Assembly: GCF_900626145.1 (NCBI RefSeq)
Contig: NZ_LR130817.1
Coordinates: 1-30,405, forward strand
DNA from: Intestinimonas timonensis
Lineage (GTDB): Bacteria; Bacillota; Clostridia; Oscillospirales; Oscillospiraceae
Direction: 5' to 3'
DNA: 30,405 bases
Shown: piece after piece, positions 14,348 to 22,670 of the stretch
How the letters are laid out: each line of letters opens with the position of its first letter
Numbering within the stretch: the stretch's first letter is position 1
Notes under the pieces: model-generated
Told to the model about the DNA's origin: nothing
What the model saw: the letters and a program-made list of their open reading frames with translations, nothing else
Database searches by the model: none
Made by a program: the position numbers and the translations under genes

Positions 14348-14715
14348 CTAGGCATGTGGACGCCGGGGAGCTGCGCACTCGGATCACCGTATACGACCTG
14401 CCCAGGGATGAAAAGGGGGAGGTGCTGCGGGACGACGACGGCTATCCTGCCCAGGAGCCGGTGAACGTCTTCGGGCCCGGCGGCAGGTCCTGCAAGTGGG
14501 AGGACGCCTGGGGCAGTCAGGTCTACGCTGCCCGTCAGGCCGGAGTCACCGACCCGGCCACCCTCACCCTGCGCTACACCCCCAGGATCACCACCACCTG
14601 TATCATCTACCGGGGGCGAGATCCCCGGCCCTATGAGGTGATCTCCGTCCGGGACATCGGGGACCGGCACGCCTGGATGGAGGTCAAGGTCCAGCGGAAG
14701 GAGGCGGCCAAGTGA
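14344..14715 (+). CDS. Phage head closure protein (123 aa)
   Basis: Members of this family (SPP1 gp16 / phage head-tail joining) form the ring that plugs the channel and joins head to tail. The opening MTRHVDAGELRTRITVYDLP, the aromatic/acidic KWEDAWGSQVYAARQAG segment, TLTLRYTPRITTTCIIYRG and the final YEVISVRDIGDRHAWMEVKV follow the family pattern closely. Start and end overlap the neighbouring genes (ATGA and GTGA). Length is normal. Confidence 0.9.
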   Translation: MTRHVDAGELRTRITVYDLPRDEKGEVLRDDDGYPAQEPVNVFGPGGRSCKWEDAWGSQVYAARQAGVTDPATLTLRYTPRITTTCIIYRGRDPRPYEVISVRDIGDRHAWMEVKVQRKEAAK

Positions 14716-15062
14716 CCATCAACCAGCGCATCATCCAGGCCCTGACGCCCCTGGGTCTCCCGGTAGCGCCCGACACAGACACCGAGAGCCGGGAGCGGTG
14801 CTTTGTCTTTTCAGCCGACCAGACGTCCATCTTCTACTGCGACGATGCCCCGCTGCTCTATAGCTTCAAGGTGCAGGTCTACCTCATCCTCCCGGCGGAG
14901 GAAAACGGCGTGGCGTTGCTGGACCGGGCGGTCCGGGCCATGGCCGAGGCTGGCTTCAGCCGGCCGGAGGTGGTGGACGCGGCAGATGAAAACGGTCAGC
15001 GCAAGGTCCTGGAGTGCGAGACCCAGGCCATTGAGGAGGAGGGGACATACCGATGGCTGTGA
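14712..15062 (+). CDS. Probable tail completion/terminator protein (116 aa)
   Basis: It begins at a GTG overlapping the upstream stop codon. The opening NQRIIQALTPLGLPVAPDT, the strand LLYSFKVQVYLILPAEENGV and the C-terminal ETQAIEEEGTYRWL fit the alpha/beta proteins that cap the tail tube in siphophages (DUF3168 or tail-terminator-like). In most related phages this gene follows the gp10-like gene; here the order is reversed. The call is from position and secondary structure, not a firm motif. It overlaps the next gene by 10 bp. Confidence 0.65.
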   Translation: MTINQRIIQALTPLGLPVAPDTDTESRERCFVFSADQTSIFYCDDAPLLYSFKVQVYLILPAEENGVALLDRAVRAMAEAGFSRPEVVDAADENGQRKVLECETQAIEEEGTYRWL

Positions 15063-15433
15063 CCATCTCCCCGGAAGATCTCTCCGACGCCGTCCAGGCG
15101 GCCCTGGAGGAGTACGGCGACCTGGCCAAGGAGGTCACCCGGGACACGGTGCGGAAGGTGGCCAAAACCTGCCGCCAGGAGATCCGGGCGGCCAGCCCCT
15201 ACCGGACCGGGCGCTACTCCAAGGGCTGGCGAGTCAAGGAAACGGCTTCCCCCAACGGAGATGTGACCGAGACGGTCTACAACGCTTCCGCCCCAGGTCT
15301 CACCCACCTGCTGGAGGATGGGCACGCCACGGTGAACGGCGGAAGGGTGGCGGGTAAGGCCCACATCGCCCCCGCCGAGCAGCGGGCGGAAGCCAACCTG
15401 CTGGAGGGCCTGGAGCGGGAGCTGAGCCTGTGA
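15053..15433 (+). CDS. HK97 gp10-like protein (126 aa)
   Basis: Members of this family act at the neck, in joining tail to head. The pattern AVQAALEEYGDLAKEVTRDT, the helix VAKTCRQEIRAASPYRTGRY, the KGWRVKE strand and the late HLLEDGHATVNGGRVAGKAH with a following PAEQ segment is that of HK97-gp10-like proteins. The start ATG lies within the upstream gene; the ribosome binding site GAGGAGGGG is nine bases away. A 46-bp gap rich in A follows before the major tail protein. Confidence 0.9.
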   Translation: MAVTISPEDLSDAVQAALEEYGDLAKEVTRDTVRKVAKTCRQEIRAASPYRTGRYSKGWRVKETASPNGDVTETVYNASAPGLTHLLEDGHATVNGGRVAGKAHIAPAEQRAEANLLEGLERELSL

Positions 15434-15479
15434 TCCGAAAAAGAAGAATCTCCCTGCAAGTTAGAAATGTGAGGTGCTT

Positions 15480-16061
15480 ATGCCGACTACTACCGAAAAC
15501 AAGGTCAAGTATGGCCTGAAAAACGTCCACTACGCGGTCATCACCCCCGGGGAGGACGGGGCGGTGACCTACGGCACGCCGGTGCACATCCCCGGCGCGG
15601 TGAATCTCTCCCTCCAGGCCCAGGGTGACGAGACCAAGTTCTACGCCGAGGACGTGGCCTACTACGTCACCACCGCCAACGACGGCTACTCCGGCGACCT
15701 GGAGATCGCCGTCATCCCCGACGCCTTCCGCAAGGACGTGCTCAAGGAGGCCGAGGACGAGACGGACAAGGTGCTGGTGGAGCGCTCCAACGTGGAGACC
15801 GCCCGCTTCGCCCTGCTCTTCGAGTTCAGCGGCGACGTGAAAGCCACCCGCCACGTCCTTTACAACTGTTCGTGCAGCCGCCCCAGCATCACCAGCTCCA
15901 CCATCAACAACGCCAAGACCCCCAGCACCGACACCCTCACCGTCACCGCCTCGCCTCTCAGCGATGGCCGGGTGAAGGCCAAGACCACTTCCGGCACCTC
16001 CGAGGAGAAGTACAACGGCTGGTATAAGACGGTGTGGGAGCCTGCGGCGGCGGGGGTGTGA
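15480..16061 (+). CDS. Major tail protein, phi13 family (193 aa)
   Basis: This protein polymerises into the tail tube. The start is the ATG at 15480 with GAGGTG just upstream; a GTG two codons earlier lacks a ribosome binding site. The family hallmarks are NKVKYGLKNVHYAVITPGED at the N-terminus, GAVNLSLQAQGDETKFYAED, the YVTTANDGYSGDLEIAVIPD strand pair and FALLFEFSGDVKATRHVLYN. The C-terminal 50 residues are Ser/Thr-rich, as in proteins of this class. It ends one base before the tail chaperone gene. Confidence 0.92.
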   Translation: MPTTTENKVKYGLKNVHYAVITPGEDGAVTYGTPVHIPGAVNLSLQAQGDETKFYAEDVAYYVTTANDGYSGDLEIAVIPDAFRKDVLKEAEDETDKVLVERSNVETARFALLFEFSGDVKATRHVLYNCSCSRPSITSSTINNAKTPSTDTLTVTASPLSDGRVKAKTTSGTSEEKYNGWYKTVWEPAAAGV

Positions 16062-16062
16062 C

Positions 16063-16440
16063 ATGGAACGGACGCTGACCATTGACGGCCGCCCCGTGGT
16101 CTTCCGGGCCACGGCGGCGGTCCCCCGCCTCTACCGCATGGAGTATGGCCGGGACATCATGCAGGACATGCTGGAGCTCCAGACCGCCATCGACGCCGCC
16201 CAGGGCGGCAAGGGGCCCATCCCACCCCGGCTGCTGAGCATCTTTGAGGACATGAGCTATCTCATGGCCAAGCACGCCCGGCCCGACGAGGTGACGGCAA
16301 CCAGCTCCGAGGAGTGGCTGGACGGCTTCGACACCTTCTCGGTCTACCAGGTCTTCCCGGCCATCGCCCAGCTGTGGCAGGCCAACCTCAAGACCACGTC
16401 CACGCCCAAAAAAAAACGAGGCCGACGGAAAGGACGCTGA
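16063..16440 (+). CDS. Tail assembly chaperone, short form (gpG-like, 125 aa)
   Basis: Placed between tail tube and tape measure, where siphophages encode the two chaperones that coat the tape measure during tail building. The opening MERTLTIDGRPVVFRATAAV, PRLYRMEYGRDIMQDMLELQ and the DTFSVYQVFPAIAQLWQANL helix match the Gram-positive gpG-like proteins. The last residues (TPKKKRGRRKGR) are read across a run of nine A and into an alternative frame of the downstream extension. The normal product ends at 16440. Confidence 0.88.
   Translation: MERTLTIDGRPVVFRATAAVPRLYRMEYGRDIMQDMLELQTAIDAAQGGKGPIPPRLLSIFEDMSYLMAKHARPDEVTATSSEEWLDGFDTFSVYQVFPAIAQLWQANLKTTSTPKKKRGRRKGR
16408..16416 (+). promoter_or_regulatory. 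Slippery site for -1 ribosomal frameshift
   Basis: Nine A in a row directly follow CCC and are read in frame as AAA AAA AAA before CGA. The heptamer A-AAA-AAA lets both tRNA-Lys re-pair one base back. The -1 frame is then open to 16601 and encodes a typical gpT-like extension, so this is a programmed frameshift as in lambda G/GT. I see no obvious stimulatory pseudoknot by eye, although the GC-rich stretch after it could fold. Confidence 0.88.
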
Positions 16441-16601
16441 CCACCGGCCTATTTTACCTCCGGGCCCTCCAGCTGGGACTCACCAACGCCGACCTGGAGC
16501 GCATGACGGTGGGCATGGTCACCGACCTCATCATCGAGGCGGGCAACGACAAGGAGCCCTACTGTGAGCTGGCCACTCAGGAGGACTTCGACCGATTCTG
16601 A
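16416..16601 (+). CDS. Tail chaperone frameshift extension (gpT-like; GT fusion of 179 aa)
   Basis: This is not an independent gene: it has no start codon or ribosome binding site and is reached only by slipping back one base at the A run. It adds 61 residues to the first 118 of the upstream chaperone. The extension (TLTTGLFYLRALQLGLTNAD, ERMTVGMVTDLIIEAGND) is typical of the second tail-chaperone segment, with its conserved Asp/Glu-rich MVTDLIIEA helix. It ends 18 bp before the tape measure start. Confidence 0.88.
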   Translation, partial: TRPTERTLTTGLFYLRALQLGLTNADLERMTVGMVTDLIIEAGNDKEPYCELATQEDFDRF

Positions 16602-16619
16602 CGCAAAGGAGGCGCGGAC

Positions 16620-18620
16620 ATGAGCAGCAAGCGGATCAAGGGCATCACTGTGGAGATCGGCGGCGATACCACCAAGCTGGACAAGGCCCTGGAGAGCTCC
16701 AACAAGACCCTGAGCCAGACCCAGAAGACGCTGAAGGACGTGGAGCGGCTGCTGAAGCTGGACCCGGGCAACACTGAGCTGTTGGCCATGAAGCAGCGGC
16801 TCCTGGCCGAGGCGGCCCAGGCCTCGGCGGACAAGCTGAACATTTTGCAGGAGGCGGCGGCGGGCGCCGACGCCGCCCTCCAGCGGGGGAAGGATTACGC
16901 CGCCAAGTATGAGCCCCTGAAGGCCCAGCTGGACCAGGTGACGGCCTCCCTCCGGGGGATGGAGAACAACGCTGCCTCCATGGAAGAGAAATTTTCCAAA
17001 GGCAAAATTTCCACCCAGGCCTATGAGAACTTTAACCGAAAGCTAGAAGAGACCCGTAAAAATCAGGAAGATTTGCAGAAAGCCATACGGAATCTGGGAA
17101 AGGAATTTGCTGCCCGGCTGGACATGAGCCAGTATGACGCCCTCCAGCTGGAGCTGGCCGACACGGCCATGGAGGCCGAGGACCTGGAAGAGGCCGCCAA
17201 GCAGAGCGCCGACGGCCTGGACGAGCTGGGGGCCGCCGCCAAGGATGCCTCGGACAAGGCAGGAAAGATCTCCGAGGTCTTTGCTCCCGTCACCAAAGGG
17301 GTGGCCGCCCTGGGGGCCGCCGCCGTCGCCACCGTTCCCGCCACCGAGGACCTGCGCTCCGACCTCTCCAAGCTGGACCAGTCCGCCCGGTCCTCCGGGG
17401 CCGGGCTGGAGGAGGCCCGGGGGGCCTTCGAGCGGTTCTACCAGATAGCCGGGGAGACCGACAGCGCCATCGAGGCCACCGCCAACCTGCTCCAGGCCGG
17501 CCTCACCGAGAACCGCCTCCAGCAGGCGGTGGAGGGCCTGGCCGGAGCGGTCATTCAGTTCCCCGACACCCTCAATATCGAGAGCCTGGCCGACTCCCTC
17601 CAGGAGACCCTGGCCACCGGTTCGGCCACCGGACAGTTCGCCGAGCTGCTGGACCGCCTGGGCATCGGGGCGGAGAACTTCAATGAGCAGCTGGCCCTGT
17701 GCGGGGATGAGATCAGCAAGCAGAACCTGGCCCTGAGCGCCATGGCTCAGGGCGGGCTCATGGAAAGCTACAACGGCTGGCTGGAGAACAACCAGGCCCT
17801 GGCCGACAACCGGCAGGCCACCCTGGACCTCCAACTGCAAATGGCTGAGCTGGCCGAGAGCATCCAGCCCCTCATGACTACCATTCTGGAAATCGCTCAG
17901 GGGCTGTTAGAATGGTTTAATAATCTGGATGACGGGACCAAGAAGGCCGTGGTAAGTCTTGCTTTTTTAGCAGCGGGAATCAGCCCGGTGGCGGATGCAG
18001 TATCCGGTGTGCTTAAGGTACTGCCTAAATTTGTAGACCTACTGGGAAATGTGGATTTGAAGAGTGCTGCAATCGCTTTTACATTTACACTTTTGGCCGG
18101 GCTCGCTTATGAACTTACACAGGCATGGGACGATATGAGCGGACTGGAGAGAGCGGCCGCTGTGATTGGTTTGGTGGGCGCCGCTGCACTCACAGCAGCT
18201 ATTGCTGTGGGAGCTTTCAGCTCTGCTGCCAGTATGGGGCTTGCCGCCGCTGGCATTGTTGCTGGCATTGCTATGGTAAGTGGTGCCATTTTGTCTGCAA
18301 AGCAACGGGCAGAATCGGAAGCATCAAACTTTCGCGCTCCCGGCCTGGCCAGCGGCGGCCTGGTGCCGCCGGGGGACCCCTTCCTGGCGGTGCTGGGCGA
18401 CAACAACCGGGAGGTGGAGGTGGTCTCTCCATACTCCACCATCAAGCGTGCGGTGGGGGAGGAGCTGGACGCCCGGGGCGGCGGCAGCGGCAGCCGACAG
18501 GGCACCGCCACCGCTACCCTGGTGCTGGACGGCACCCGGCTGGGCCGGGCCATCTTCCCTTACATCGAGGGTGAGTCCACCCGCCAGGGCGTGCGCCTGA
18601 CAGGGGGGAGCTTCCGATGA
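16620..18620 (+). CDS. Tape measure protein (666 aa)
   Basis: It sets tail length and is ejected with the DNA. AAAGGAGG stands seven bases before the ATG. The N-terminal 190 residues are a typical helical stretch (GGDTTKLDKALESSNKTLSQ, LKDVERLLKLDPGNTELLAM). The middle is amphipathic, and hydrophobic segments lie near residues 225-245, 440-465 and 500-555 (for example VIGLVGAAALTAAIAVGAFS). It is short for a tape measure, so by the usual 0.15 nm per residue the tail should be near 100 nm. Two patches are much richer in A/T than the rest (16981-17110 and 17870-18330), suggesting mosaic exchange. It overlaps the next gene by ATGA. Confidence 0.93.
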   Translation: MSSKRIKGITVEIGGDTTKLDKALESSNKTLSQTQKTLKDVERLLKLDPGNTELLAMKQRLLAEAAQASADKLNILQEAAAGADAALQRGKDYAAKYEPLKAQLDQVTASLRGMENNAASMEEKFSKGKISTQAYENFNRKLEETRKNQEDLQKAIRNLGKEFAARLDMSQYDALQLELADTAMEAEDLEEAAKQSADGLDELGAAAKDASDKAGKISEVFAPVTKGVAALGAAAVATVPATEDLRSDLSKLDQSARSSGAGLEEARGAFERFYQIAGETDSAIEATANLLQAGLTENRLQQAVEGLAGAVIQFPDTLNIESLADSLQETLATGSATGQFAELLDRLGIGAENFNEQLALCGDEISKQNLALSAMAQGGLMESYNGWLENNQALADNRQATLDLQLQMAELAESIQPLMTTILEIAQGLLEWFNNLDDGTKKAVVSLAFLAAGISPVADAVSGVLKVLPKFVDLLGNVDLKSAAIAFTFTLLAGLAYELTQAWDDMSGLERAAAVIGLVGAAALTAAIAVGAFSSAASMGLAAAGIVAGIAMVSGAILSAKQRAESEASNFRAPGLASGGLVPPGDPFLAVLGDNNREVEVVSPYSTIKRAVGEELDARGGGSGSRQGTATATLVLDGTRLGRAIFPYIEGESTRQGVRLTGGSFR

Positions 18621-19006
18621 CCATCACCATGGACGGCGTCCCCTACCGGCTGCGGGTGAAGCTGGGCACCCTCCGGCGGTCCTTCCGCATCGAGGAGAGC
18701 GAGCGCTCCGGCATGGTCAAGAGCGGCGAGGAGTTCCGGGACATCATCGGCACCTACTACGACTACGCCATGGACGTAGAGCCAGACCCCGCCGCCCCGG
18801 AGGACTATGACGCCTTCTTCGAGGCTATTTCCGCCCCGGTGGAGGCCCACACCGTCACCCTGCCCTACGGCCAGGAGACCCTCACCTACCAGGCTATGGT
18901 CTCCGCCGGGGAGGACAAGAAACGGGACAAGGTGGCGGGGGTCACCCGCTGGACGGGGCTGACGGTGACCTTCAAGGCCAAGAAGCCCCAGAGGAGGCCC
19001 ACATGA
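18617..19006 (+). CDS. Small tail-tip protein, distal-tail position (129 aa)
   Basis: It lies in the spot normally taken by the distal tail protein, between tape measure and hub. It is smaller than most Dit proteins and shows only a beta-rich pattern (MTITMDGVPYRLRVKLGTLR, HTVTLPYGQETLTYQAMVSA, GLTVTFKAKKPQRRPT). I do not recognise a family with certainty. Overlap with both neighbours by ATGA shows it belongs to the tail operon. It could be a minimal Dit or a tail-tube-to-tip adaptor. Confidence 0.7.
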   Translation: MTITMDGVPYRLRVKLGTLRRSFRIEESERSGMVKSGEEFRDIIGTYYDYAMDVEPDPAAPEDYDAFFEAISAPVEAHTVTLPYGQETLTYQAMVSAGEDKKRDKVAGVTRWTGLTVTFKAKKPQRRPT

Positions 19007-21135
19007 GCTTTGACCGCATCGAATACGCCGGCCTCACCTTTACCGACGACGAGATCGTGGACGGGGAGGCCTTCGGGGCCCTCTCCCTGACCTGCGACGC
19101 CCTGGAGATCGGCACCTTTTCTGTGGAGCTCTACCTCACCGACCCCGGCGCAGGGGCGGCTCTGGCGGAGTTCCGCCGCAACGCCAAGCTCCTCTACTAC
19201 CACCGGGACCGGCTCCGGGGCACCTACTACGTGGAGAGCGTGGCCCGGACGGGGATGTACACCTACGAGATCTCTGCCAACGACGCCCTCTCTCTCCTGG
19301 ACCAGTCCAACCACATGGGCGGCATCTACACCGGCCAGACGGTGGCTGAGGTGGTGGCGGAGATTTGCAACATCCCCTATTTCATCCAGTCCAAGCTCGC
19401 CGGCATCAAGCTCTACGGCTGGCTCCCCATCGCCCCCCGCCGGAGCAACCTGGCCCAGGTGCTCTTTGCCGTGGGCGCCATAGCCAAGATAGACCAGAAC
19501 GGCGTGCTCAGGATAGAGACCTTGTGGAACGGAGCATGCTCCAACATTCCAGAGTCCCGGGTGTTCTGGGGGGACAAGGTGAACTATGCCTCCGACGTTA
19601 CCGAGGTCTCTGTGCTTGAGCACCAGTACATCGCGGGCACCGAGGAGATCAAGCTCTTTGAGGGGGCCACGGTGGAGGGAGACGTGATCCAGTTCTCCGA
19701 GCCTGCCCACAGCCTCACCGCCCAGGGCTTTTCCATCCTGGAGCAGGGGGCCAACTACGCCAAGGTCTCCGGCGGCTCCGGCACCCTCACCGGGCGCAAG
19801 TACATCCACACCACCCGGGACGTCCGGGTGGCGGTGGCTGAGGACGAGGTCCCCAATGTGGTGACGGTGACCGAGGCCACCCTGGTCTCCCTCACCAACT
19901 CCGCCGCCGTGGCCCAGCGCCTGGCGGCCTACTACCTCCAGGTGGAGAGCGTGGACCATGAGGTTGTCTACGGCGGGGAGTCCACCGGGGACGTGGTCAC
20001 CATGGCCCACCCCTACGGCGGCGCTACCTTTGCCTGCGTCTACGAGACCGCCGTCTCCCTGGGCCGCAGCCCCACCGCCGCCGAGAAGGCGGTGCTGGGC
20101 TACGCACCGCCCAGCATGGAGCAAACCGAGATCCTGGAGGAACGGGTGGTCCTCACCGGCGCCGGCAGCTGGATGCCCCCGGAGGGGGTGGACTCGGTCC
20201 GGGCCGTGCTCATCGGCGGCGGACCCGGAGGCCAGGGCGGCGAAAACGGCGGAGCTGGCGGGACCACCCGGCTGATTGTATCGGTCTCAGAGGCGGCTAA
20301 CGGCGGGTCCTGGTCCGACCCGCCCAAAGACCCCGGCGAGGGGGGCGCGGGCGGCCAAAAGGGCAGCGGCGGCAAGATCTTTCAGACCACCATCGACGTC
20401 ACCCCCGGCGCACCCATCTCTTTTTCCTGCGGAATGGGCGGCACCGGCGGAGCTGCGGGCGGCGGTGTGGGCAGTCCGGGCGGGGACACCACCTTTGGGT
20501 CCCTGTCCTCCGCCCAGGGCGGTGCCTCCGATAGCGGTTATACCGACCCGGTGACGGGGGAGCAATACGCCCGGCCTGGTGCGGACGGCACCGCAGGCGG
20601 CAAGGGCGGTAAAGGCGGCTCCGCCGGAAACAGCGGCGGCAAGGGCGAGGACGTACCCCCCAACACAGGCGGCAGCGGCGCAGGCGGATATAAAGAGACC
20701 GGCTCCCAGGGTGGTGGGGATCTGGAATCTCAAACCACTCAGACCAGCGGCGGTGGTGGCGGTGGTGGCGCGGCTAAGGGCGGAAACGGCTCCGCTCCGG
20801 CCACTCCCACCGGAAAGACCATGAACGGCGGTGCGGGTGGCAGCGCCACGGCCCCAACCGGGGTCACTGGCTACGGTACCGGCGGAAACGGTGGTCATGG
20901 CGGTGGCGGCGGCGGAAGCACCGGCGGCATCAGTTGGAGCTGCACCCCCGGCTACGCCAGCTGCTGGATCACGCCAACCGCAGGCAAGGGAGGGACGGGC
21001 TCCCGGGGCTCCGACGGCGCGCCGGGCTGCATCATCCTCTATTATTCCGTCCCAAAGAAGATCATGTCCGGACCGGTGAAGGACCGGACGGGCCGCATGG
21101 TGCTGGACCGGCTGGGCCGGCGCATCGTTGTGTGA
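19003..21135 (+). CDS. Tail hub/tail-associated protein with glycine-rich C-terminus (710 aa)
   Basis: Residues 1-370 resemble the baseplate hub of siphophages (MSFDRIEYAGLTFTDDEIVD, FSVELYLTDPGAGAALAEFR, YTYEISANDALSLLDQSNHM, TVAEVVAEICNIPYF, VLFAVGAIAKIDQNGVLRIE). Residues of about 375-400 are a joining segment (TEILEERVVLTGAGSWMPPE). From about 400 to 685 the protein is a glycine-rich domain with dozens of GG-containing turns. This resembles the polyglycine sandwich domains used by some phage fibres to bind receptors. It ends with MVLDRLGRRIVV. The fusion of hub and glycine-rich receptor-binding part in one chain is notable. The hub start overlaps the upstream gene (ATGA). Confidence 0.85.
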   Translation: MSFDRIEYAGLTFTDDEIVDGEAFGALSLTCDALEIGTFSVELYLTDPGAGAALAEFRRNAKLLYYHRDRLRGTYYVESVARTGMYTYEISANDALSLLDQSNHMGGIYTGQTVAEVVAEICNIPYFIQSKLAGIKLYGWLPIAPRRSNLAQVLFAVGAIAKIDQNGVLRIETLWNGACSNIPESRVFWGDKVNYASDVTEVSVLEHQYIAGTEEIKLFEGATVEGDVIQFSEPAHSLTAQGFSILEQGANYAKVSGGSGTLTGRKYIHTTRDVRVAVAEDEVPNVVTVTEATLVSLTNSAAVAQRLAAYYLQVESVDHEVVYGGESTGDVVTMAHPYGGATFACVYETAVSLGRSPTAAEKAVLGYAPPSMEQTEILEERVVLTGAGSWMPPEGVDSVRAVLIGGGPGGQGGENGGAGGTTRLIVSVSEAANGGSWSDPPKDPGEGGAGGQKGSGGKIFQTTIDVTPGAPISFSCGMGGTGGAAGGGVGSPGGDTTFGSLSSAQGGASDSGYTDPVTGEQYARPGADGTAGGKGGKGGSAGNSGGKGEDVPPNTGGSGAGGYKETGSQGGGDLESQTTQTSGGGGGGGAAKGGNGSAPATPTGKTMNGGAGGSATAPTGVTGYGTGGNGGHGGGGGGSTGGISWSCTPGYASCWITPTAGKGGTGSRGSDGAPGCIILYYSVPKKIMSGPVKDRTGRMVLDRLGRRIVV

Positions 21136-21147
21136 GGAGGTGAGGTC

Positions 21148-21291
21148 ATGGCGACATTGGAGGAGCTGGAGGCCAGAATCAAGGCCCTGGAAGACGCACG
21201 GGCGGAGACGCCCACGTCCTACTACACCAGCAAATACTCCGGCGAGGAGATGGACGCGCTGCTGGACAAGGTGGCGGCGCAGAACGGCTGA
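21148..21291 (+). CDS. Small coiled-coil tail protein (47 aa)
   Basis: The ATG at 21148 has a strong GGAGGTGAGG upstream. The protein begins with a short heptad-like coil (MATLEELEARIKALEDARAE), then a TSYYTSKYSGEEMDALLDKV segment typical of short C-terminal pieces seen in fibre-attached proteins of Clostridia phages. It lies between hub and fibre with 13 bp to the next start. It may be a trimerisation or linker subunit of the fibre; the function is inference. Confidence 0.65.
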   Translation: MATLEELEARIKALEDARAETPTSYYTSKYSGEEMDALLDKVAAQNG

Positions 21292-21304
21292 GGAGGATCG
21301 ATCT

Positions 21305-22660
21305 ATGCTACTTTTTTCTGACTGGACCATCAAAACTGACGGCGATCTCATCGCCCGGCAGTACGACAACCTGACCCGGGAGCTGCTGGTAATGGGGACC
21401 CTGCCCGAGGGCTGGGCCTGGGAGCTGCTGGTCCAGGCCGGCGGCAGCGTCAACGTCATTGCCCTCTCTCCCCGAAAGGGGGGCGTGGGGGTGACCCTGA
21501 CGGCAGAAATGCTCACCAAGGCCGGCCTGTATGCCCTCCAGCTCCGGGGCGGAAGGGGAGAAGAGGTGCGCCACACCAACGTGATCCAGGTGGTGGTGCC
21601 CACCAGCTTAGTGGGGGACGCTACCTGGCCGGAGCTCCCCTCCGAGTTCTCCCAGGCAGAGGCCAACATCCGGGCGCTCAACGCCCACCCGCCCTATGCC
21701 GGGTCCAACGGCTACTGGATGATCTGGGACCTGGAGACCGGAGATTATGTGGAGTCCCAGCTGCCCCTGCCGGAGGTCTCTGTGGGGCCCCAGGGGCCGG
21801 AAGGCAAGGCGGCGTCCATCCGTGTAGGTTCTGTGCTCACCGGAGACCCCGGCGCCCAAGCGGCTGTCAGCAACTCAGGAACAGAAAACGATGCCATTCT
21901 GGACTTTGTTCTTCCCCGTGGGCAGATTGGCCCGACCGGCCCTTCCGGCGCGGATGGACGGGATGGTAAAGACGGTGTTCCCGGCGCTGCGGCTACGATC
22001 CAGGTGGGCGCTGTGACCACCGGAGAACCCGGAACCCAGGCAAAAGTGGTCAATGTGGGGACCGACAATGCCGCCGTACTCCAGTTCACCATCCCTCAGG
22101 GACAGCCCGGAGCCGATGGCATGGACGGAAAAGATGGACGGGATGGGGAACCCGGCCCGGCCGGCGTTGGCGTCCCGGAGATCAGTGATGGTGATGAGGG
22201 CAAGGTCATGACCGCCCGGAGCGGACAAGCTGTGTGGGCTGAGTCGAGTGGAGCAGGTATTAAAATATTCAAGTATAGCTTGACTGGTATGGGCCCTGAC
22301 TTTACGGTTTCCACACAAGCAAAGTACATAGAAGTTATGAAAGCAATTCAAGCCGGGTTCTATGTGATTGCTGAACTCACATCCACAGATAATCCAGAAT
22401 CAGGTTCTATATTTATACCTTGCAACAAAGTGCTGGAAGATGGAGTGATATCGTTCGAATACTTTTCTATGTATGGTACAGGAGTTTCCAAACTTTATTT
22501 GCAGGTTTATCCCGATCCCGATCCAGTTTCAGACCCGGATGGGATCGGCATGAAAGTTGCATTTATCAAGGCCGGTAAAATACTGCCAGAGTATAAAACT
22601 GGTGACGAAGGCAAGATTCTCAAGATCGTAGACGGCGTCCCCACCTGGGTCATGCCGTAA
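21305..22660 (+). CDS. Collagen-like tail fibre / receptor-binding protein (451 aa)
   Basis: Ribosome binding site GGAGG and ATG at 21305. Residues 1-155 are a beta-rich attachment domain (MLLFSDWTIKTDGDLIARQY onward). Residues of about 160-310 alternate Gly-X-Y collagen-like runs (GPQGPEGKA, GPTGPSGADGRDGKDG, GADGMDGKDGRDGEPGPAG) with two copies of a 35-residue beta module beginning A-[ST]-I-x-VG-x-V and ending FxxPxGQ. The last 135 residues (from 22250) form a different domain encoded by much more A/T-rich DNA, with many AAA, ATA and TAT codons. That tip is probably the receptor-binding head, recently exchanged. The fibre likely trimerises through the collagen parts. Confidence 0.85.
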   Translation: MLLFSDWTIKTDGDLIARQYDNLTRELLVMGTLPEGWAWELLVQAGGSVNVIALSPRKGGVGVTLTAEMLTKAGLYALQLRGGRGEEVRHTNVIQVVVPTSLVGDATWPELPSEFSQAEANIRALNAHPPYAGSNGYWMIWDLETGDYVESQLPLPEVSVGPQGPEGKAASIRVGSVLTGDPGAQAAVSNSGTENDAILDFVLPRGQIGPTGPSGADGRDGKDGVPGAAATIQVGAVTTGEPGTQAKVVNVGTDNAAVLQFTIPQGQPGADGMDGKDGRDGEPGPAGVGVPEISDGDEGKVMTARSGQAVWAESSGAGIKIFKYSLTGMGPDFTVSTQAKYIEVMKAIQAGFYVIAELTSTDNPESGSIFIPCNKVLEDGVISFEYFSMYGTGVSKLYLQVYPDPDPVSDPDGIGMKVAFIKAGKILPEYKTGDEGKILKIVDGVPTWVMP

Positions 22661-22670
22661 GGGAGGATGT

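Noticed and set aside
19003..21135. Glycine-rich tail as a frameshifted or low-complexity artefact
   Set aside because: The frame is continuous to a conserved-looking end (MVLDRLGRRIVV) and glycine-rich phage adhesin domains are known.
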